Below, piece after piece: positions 58,331-64,000 of a stretch of DNA of 64,000 nt (the first letter of the stretch is position 1; each line of letters opens with the position of its first letter). Made by a program: the position numbers and the translations under genes. A model generated the notes under the pieces. The model was given only the letters and a program-made list of their open reading frames with translations. It was not told the origin of the DNA and searched no databases. The stretch spans positions 62,001 through 126,000 of the forward strand of contig OZ287710.1 of the NCBI GenBank assembly GCA_965649825.1. The letters are read 5' to 3'. The DNA is from Penicillus capitatus. Taxonomy: Eukaryota > Chlorophyta.

Positions 58331-60051
58331 TCATCGCTCAACATTCGGCTCATCTGCATAACTGGACGCCGTGCCCGATCGTCCTGGCAGAATCGGCGAG
58401 ATGGCGGCGTTCTTTGACTCGAGTCCATGAAACTGCCGTCGGCTGAGGAAATAATCAGCGGCGGAGGTCAAAGCGGATGTCGTTGTCAGTGTTTTTTCAT
58501 CGCGAAGTGTGATCTGACGCTCGGCTGACACAGCAGAAGTGTGATCTTCTGTCTGAAGATGATAGCGATACTGACGATGGGAGAGATACTGGCCCGTGAA
58601 GGCCAGCTGCGCTTCATACGGTGTCACACACGGTGCCAAAAACTCCTTGCAATCCAGGATCATGGCATGCGGATCGCAGACGAGAATAAACACATCCATC
58701 TGATAACATACGGCACGTCGCTTTCGACAAAAAAAGTGAGAAGATGAGATCGAGTACCTCTGGAAAATTGGCAAGCTTTGCAGGATTAGGCTTGGCCACA
58801 ACGATCTCGTAGACATGTTTTCCGGCTCTTTGAGCCAATTGCTTCACACTAAACGAGAAGGCACACCGATGGATGCCTCCCTCAAACGATGTGTGCCTTA
58901 CGTATTAGCAGTTTCCATGACGCCATGAACTGAGACGGTCGACACCTGACAAAAGAAAGGAGGGATGAGGATCTCTCGACAGTGGCTACGGCTGACATAC
59001 CAGAATGCCGACGGTATGTGCTTCTCTTGCTTTTTCAACCAGAAAGGCTCGCCTTCGTAACATCGCTGTCACATCAGACGACAAGCCATGCTGCTCCATG
59101 CATCGTCAATAAAAATGAGACATGGCACACACATAGGGAGGGTATCACTTGAGCCGTGCCTGCCTTTGGCTGCAGAGAGATCCATAATGAAGTCGCCAGA
59201 TGCAGTTGTAGTTGGTAAAAGACTTCGGATTGGACATCGCCGATCCAAACACATAAACAAGAGTCGAGCTTCGCGTCTCTTTTCGACGTCCAGCGATAGC
59301 CACACATGTTGAAAGAGAGCATTCCATCCTACGAACAGAACACGACATCTGGTCGACAGACAGTACATACAGTATTTCGCCGTACTGCCAAAATCTGTGT
59401 TCCATTATCGGCAACGGTGGCCGTGCGAAGAACGGCGACGTGGATATTGCTGCTGTCCTAAACAGTGAAAACAATGAGATCCATATGTATCCCCTGATGC
59501 TGATTCTCGCACATATAACGCGGCCGTTAAGTCCTGGCGTCTGTGCTCTAATGAGCTATCCAAGAAAACCCAGACTTCTTCGCATGTGCATTTGGCGATC
59601 TCTTTCCTCAAACTCTCGATCCATTTCTCATCTAAGTTCTCCTGAGGAATGACGTAGAATGCGGGAATCTGCGTTGTCGCCGTTAGAGAAGCAGGTCCAT
59701 AGTGAATCTGCACATCCATCTTCAGCATCCCATCCATCTGTGATGTGACAGTTAGTCCTACCATACAGTCTGCTTCCACATGCTCTGCCGCGACGGCATC
59801 CACACACGCATCATCATAAGCACTGTCGGCCAAGACATATAGCTAAACGATGTCCATTCCATGTATCGGGCATCTGTTAAGTATGACGGTACTTCAGCAT
59901 CATACTCTACTCTCCTCAGTTCTCTCTGCAGAGATTCGGTGACAGAGACGCATTCTTTGAGAAGGACATGAGGGAACTGCAGCGCCACGCGTCGATAGTC
60001 TCCCCGCCTTATAAATTCAACAGAAGGGCCAATTGACCAACGGCATTCCAT
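58331..60051 (-). CDS. DPH2: Diphthamide biosynthesis protein DPH2
   Basis: DPH2 partners DPH1 in the radical-SAM-like first step of diphthamide formation on eEF2. In order: [18 protein letters not shown] (~59980-60000), then after an intron [23 protein letters not shown] (59760-59830). Next comes [19 protein letters not shown] (about 59660-59720), and middle exons in the 58960-59480 interval. Then [12 protein letters not shown] and, after an intron near 58690-58757, [20 protein letters not shown]. The C-terminus matches DPH2 closely: [16 protein letters not shown], then [12 protein letters not shown]. Stop read from 58331-58333. Start ATG 60049-60051 places it 28 bases from the divergent RNA-polymerase start; a longer in-frame start (60270) would overlap that gene. 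Confidence 0.85.
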
Positions 60052-60079
60052 TTCACAAATCGTCCATTTCACCGACGCG

Positions 60080-63000
60080 ATGTGGCCTCTGCTCTGCAGT
60101 GGCCGTTCTCCCTTCGATCCCGTCTTCTGTTTCCGCTTCGCCCGGCGATTGGCGGCGTATGAGGTGCGACACCTCAGCCATGTCAGTACACGCCGCGAAA
60201 AGGAATCGGCATTTCGCGATCCACCTCTATCATCCAACGACTCCGTTCCCAAAGATATTATGGCCTCCATCTCGACAGCAGATCCGGAACCCTGGCCGGA
60301 AGGAAAAGGAGGAGCGACGGCGGCGCTGTTTGAAGGATCTGCAGTTGTGCCATCTGTTGTCTGGCAGGAGAACTTCTCCGAGAGAGATGCCTATTGGCGA
60401 CAGAAAAAACAGCAGCAACTGAAACTCGAAGAGAATTTTGTCTTCGACGCGTTGGAGAAGCACAAGGAATTTGTGAAGGACGTGCGGAGCAGAGAGAAAG
60501 TGGCGACGCTGAATATTGCTCGAGATCTCCTTCACAGATGGTTTGATCCGTTGAGAGAGGGCATCGCCAAGGAGCAGCAGAAAGTAAACAGTGTCCACGA
60601 TTGGATCTGGTGCGATGCATACCGGTGCAGTTGCTGACATCGAGAAGAGACCTTGGCGAAGCTGCGCAGAATCTGCTTGTACTCGAACCGGAAGAATTGA
60701 CCATCATCACTGTCCACAGTAAACACCGTTTCTTCACGAGCATGTCGACCAAGGGTGTCCCTCGCAGCTGTGCTGGGAATCATGTTGAGAGGCAGGCGTG
60801 ATGATAAAGAGTATAATGGAAACGTGCCGTTTGTCGATGTGGCCAGTCGAGTGGGACGAGTGAGCGAGCATCACCTGAGTGGACCCCTTTTCATACAGCG
60901 TGTCATTTCAGGCCGTTCAAGCGCAAATCAATCTTCTGAAACTGCGACATCGAGTGGACAAAGAGAATCGACGTCGTGCGCAATTGAACAAACATCTCGA
61001 ACAGCTGAAAGGTGAAGAGGGGACAACAGCATCCATTGCCAAGCTTGAATCCGGCGAAGATCTTGCCGAATGGGAGATCAGAATTATCAAGGTCTGCCGA
61101 TTGGCTGTTATACGATGCAAGATCCAGTGCCGTGCTTTCCAGAGATGTATGGAGATGGATACAAAGATCCGCCTGCTGCGCAATCGATGGAATCTCAAAA
61201 ATACAACCCTCAGAGATGTGCTTCTATCGCAGTGGACGCTCGAAAAGCAGCAATCCAATTGGAGTGAAGGCGCCCAGATTCAAGTAGAACTGCCAAGCCC
61301 ACTCAACTCTTTCACTCTGATGATGTGACAGCTCGGTGCGATCCTTGTCAATGCATTCAGAGAACACGCAACGGCGCAAGTCGACAAAGTGACAGGGAAG
61401 CTCATGGGATCGAATGCCACGAGTACATGTGTCAACGAAACTGTGCTGAAACATGAGGTCGTGTGGAAAAGAGGAAAGAGAGGAAAAAAGAAACTGGGTG
61501 TTCTCAGAATTCACCCATCCATCGTTCGACGGGTGGAAGCTGCCGAAGCAGTAGGCGTTCTGCCAATGCACAGCGACATGGCATGAGTGTGGTGTATGTT
61601 GCAGCATTCAACGTGGGCTTTGTCGCGATCTTATCCGATGGTCTATCCACCATTGCCATGGACCTGTTACGATTCGGGTGCCTATCTCACGATCCCTTCG
61701 CGCGTGGTGCGGAGTTTCGATCATTCCGAACCGGCACTTCTGGTAAAAGAGGCCGACAAGAAGGGACAGCTGGATAAGATCTATACTGCCTTGACCATCC
61801 TCGGCAAGACACCCTGGTAGGCAGCGATGGGGAGGGGCAATGGATTGAGTGCGCATTGTCCAGGGTGATGAACAAAGAAATGTTTAGCGTTGTGGAGCAG
61901 GTGTGGAAATCAGGAGGTGGCAAACTGGGCCTACCGAGTCGCATCAATGTTCCTCTTCCTCCAGAACCAACACCGTACTTCAAATGTGCATCCCACAATG
62001 GTGCCCTTTACGTCTCGGTAGTACTTCGGTTCCTGTCTCTCTGCCACAGAGGCGTCTGAAATTTACGTGTAGTATTTGGAAGAGACTCCTCAGGAAGCAT
62101 ACTTCAGAAAAGTGCAGACGGCACGGGTTCGTAAGAAGAATGCAGAGCTGCATTCGCTGCGATGTGACATCGAGTTGAAATTGGGCGTTGCGAGAAAGTT
62201 TATGGACGAGGAGCGATTGTACTTTCCACACAACATCGACTTCAGGCACATCGATCTCCTCCTGCGCTTCTCAAGATCTCTCTGCATAACAGGGGCCGAG
62301 CCTATCCCATTCCGCCGCATCTGAATCACATCGGAAATGACATGTGTCGTGGACTGCTCCTTTTTGCAGATGCTCGGCCGCTCGGTAAAAATGGACTGGA
62401 CTGGTTGTATATCCAGATTGCGAATCTCTATGGAGCGGGCGAGAATAAGAAGAGCATGAGAGATCGGCAGCAGTTTGGCATGAAGAGTCTGGATAAGATT
62501 CTGGATTCAGCCAACGATCCGTTGGGCGGTTTGCAATGGTGGATGACAGCAGATTCTCCCTGGCAGCTTCTGGCCACGTGTATGGAGATCAGAGATGCTC
62601 TCAACCATGACAATCCAGAAACGTTCCTCAGTCGAATGCACGTTCATCAGGTCCACCCATCTCTCTCCTGAATCGGATAAGTCATGGAATGCGTTTGCGG
62701 TACAGGACGGATCTTGCAACGGACTTCAGCATTATGCTGCACTGAGTAAAGATGCATCGGGTGCCGAGGCCGTCAACCTAAGACAGGGAGAACGGCCAAA
62801 TGATGTTTACACGAAGCTGTCCAAAAGCGTCAAGAAAACAGTGGAAGAGGATGCGGCGGCGGGGCATAAGTATGCCCAGATTCTGGATGGTCATGTCGAT
62901 CGGAAACTGGTCAAACAGACCGTGATGACATCTGTCTACGGCGTCACCTTTGTCGGCGCCCGTCAGCAAATTGAGAATCGATTGAGAGAACGGGGATGGG

Positions 63001-63648
63001 AAGACAACAGAGAGCTCTTTTATATATCGGCCTATGCTGCCAGGGTCACGCTGAGAGGACTGCACGAGATGTTCAAAAATGCCAAGGATGTGATGCATTG
63101 GCTGGCATCCTGTGCCGAGAAAATCGCATCGACTGGGCGCATTGTGTCATGGACAACGCCCCTTGGCCTCCCTGTGGGTCAGCCTTACCGCAATACAGTA
63201 CATAACGCGTGTATTCAACTGACCCAATACGCTTGTACGCTTCTAGGATAAGCACTCTGTCAAGACAGTGGTGCAGACGGTCTCTTTGGCAAAGCATGAG
63301 AGAGATATGCCCATTCTGAAGCGCCGGCAGCGAACGGCCTTTCCACCCAACTATGTCCACTCCATCGATTCCACACACATGATGCTGACCGCCATAGAAT
63401 GCTATCGACAGAATGTGACCTTTGCAGGCGTGCACGATTCTTTTTGGACCCATGCTGGCAGCGTCGACGCGCTGAATCGAATCCTTCGGGAGCAGTTCTA
63501 TGAACTGCATTCGAGGCCGTTGATCCAAGAACTCCGGGAACAGTTTCAGGAGGCATACAAAGACACGGGCGTGGAGTTCCCTCCTGTTCCCGAGAACGGC
63601 GATTTCGATCTGAAAGAGATCTTGGATGCCCAGTACTTCTTTAACTGA
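60080..63648 (+). CDS. T7-phage-type organellar (mitochondrial) RNA polymerase
   Basis: This is a single-subunit RNA polymerase (RPOT/POLRMT) transcribing organelle DNA, most likely mitochondrial. ATG 60080 begins an Arg-rich presequence (FARRLAAYEVRHLSHVSTRR). The N-terminal helical region runs to about 61400. The palm and fingers show RAYPIPPHLNHIGND (about 62295-62341), QWWMTADSPWQLLA, and the motif-A Asp in FAVQDGSCNGLQHYAA. The motif-B helix reads DRKLVKQTVMTSVYGVTFVG, and the motif-C Asp lies in AGVHDSFWTHAG. All catalytic residues (two Asp, Lys, Tyr) are intact. The last residues are QYFFN, close to the T7-family FAFA-like end, with stop at 63646-63648. At least eight short introns are implied, for example after MHVHQ (about 62650) and after VGQPYR (about 63190-63250). 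Confidence 0.93.
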
Positions 63649-63784
63649 GGATTGGGATGATCGGCATCATCTCTCATAGATGGAGCGATTTGAACAATGC
63701 ATGTCATCGCACATTTTCACTGTAGAAATCAAAAACTCAAAGGACACAAAGAATCCAACAGCCAGGCCAAAAAATCCACGACGT

Positions 63785-64000
63785 CTACGTGGAAGGTGCT
63801 TTTGCTTTTAAGTCGTTAGCGATTCGTCCCAATTGTCCCTTAACGGACATGTCGATTTGATCGGAGTCAAACTCCACGACAAAGCCTCCGATGAGACTGG
63901 GATCTAAAGCAGGCTTCAGTTTTACATTCTTCGCTCCGCTGAGCTTCTGTAGCTTCTTAGCAATTTCGTACTGCGCCGCTTCACCCAACGGTTGAGCCGA
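63785..64000 (-). CDS. atpD: ATP synthase delta subunit, plastid/cyanobacterial type (C-terminal part)
   Basis: Only the 3' end lies in the window; the gene continues to the right. The fragment reads IAKKLQKLSGAKNVKL, then DPSLIGGFVVEF and IDMSVKGQLGRIA before a short Lys/Ala tail; the stop is read from 63785-63787. The GAKNVKL and SVKGQL elements match chloroplast and cyanobacterial AtpD rather than mitochondrial OSCP. With introns and nuclear neighbours all around, it is a nucleus-encoded plastid gene or a transferred copy. It is convergent with the RNA polymerase, 136 bases apart. Confidence 0.8.
   Translation of the reverse strand, partial: SAQPLGEAAQYEIAKKLQKLSGAKNVKLKPALDPSLIGGFVVEFDSDQIDMSVKGQLGRIANDLKAKAPST

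Overview
The window is nuclear DNA of a eukaryote. It is gene-dense, with genes on both strands. Almost every gene is cut by very short spliceosomal introns, mostly about 45-76 nt (extremes about 37 and 76), with GT-AG ends and occasionally GC-AG ends. There is no operon logic, CRISPR array, rRNA gene, insertion sequence or recognisable tRNA. The gene set points to a flagellated, plastid-bearing protist: ciliary transition-zone CC2D2A, an ARL16-like GTPase, a cyanobacterial/plastid-type ATP synthase delta subunit, a YddA/BacA-type ABC half-transporter, a B3 DNA-binding domain and a Mei2-like RNA-binding protein. B3 and a nucleus-encoded plastid AtpD are most familiar from the green lineage, including green secondary plastids, but the exact lineage cannot be fixed from this sequence alone.

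Layout. 1-12.1 kb: CC2D2A (5' end outside the window), a DUF1295 membrane reductase, a DUF1279/FAM210-like protein, poly(A)-binding protein, an isochorismatase-fold hydrolase, an SRSF1-type SR splicing factor and a B3-domain protein. 12.9-32.2 kb: one giant minus-strand gene for midasin (MDN1/Rea1), with six AAA modules, an acidic region and a C-terminal MIDAS domain. 32.3-39.9 kb: ARL16-like GTPase, an orphan single-pass membrane protein, the ABC transporter with a duplicated alternative exon, a sarcosine-oxidase-like flavoenzyme, a BORCS5-like protein and a Qc-SNARE. 40-54 kb: a sparser stretch with an orphan coiled-coil protein, a PP2C phosphatase, a small unassigned gene, a long gene-poor interval (about 46.7-49.35 kb), 1-Cys peroxiredoxin, another small coiled-coil protein and a bZIP-like protein. 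54.8-64 kb: Mei2-like protein, ArfGAP2/3, diphthamide synthase subunit DPH2, mitochondrial T7-like RNA polymerase and, cut by the right edge, plastid-type AtpD.

The genes are mainly housekeeping: mRNA metabolism (PABP, SR, Mei2-like), ribosome and translation machinery (MDN1, DPH2), organelle energy and expression (RPOT, AtpD), endolysosomal/Golgi traffic (BORCS5-like, SNARE, ArfGAP) and cilium biology (CC2D2A, ARL16-like). They are packed tightly. Several head-to-head pairs have spacers of tens of bases, and one convergent pair shares stop-codon bases.

The most notable discovery candidate is a pair of adjacent, homologous, equal-length (142 nt) exons in the ABC transporter. Their phases make them usable only one at a time. 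Exon boundaries were inferred by hand from splice signals and protein-family continuity, so they are approximate unless stated.
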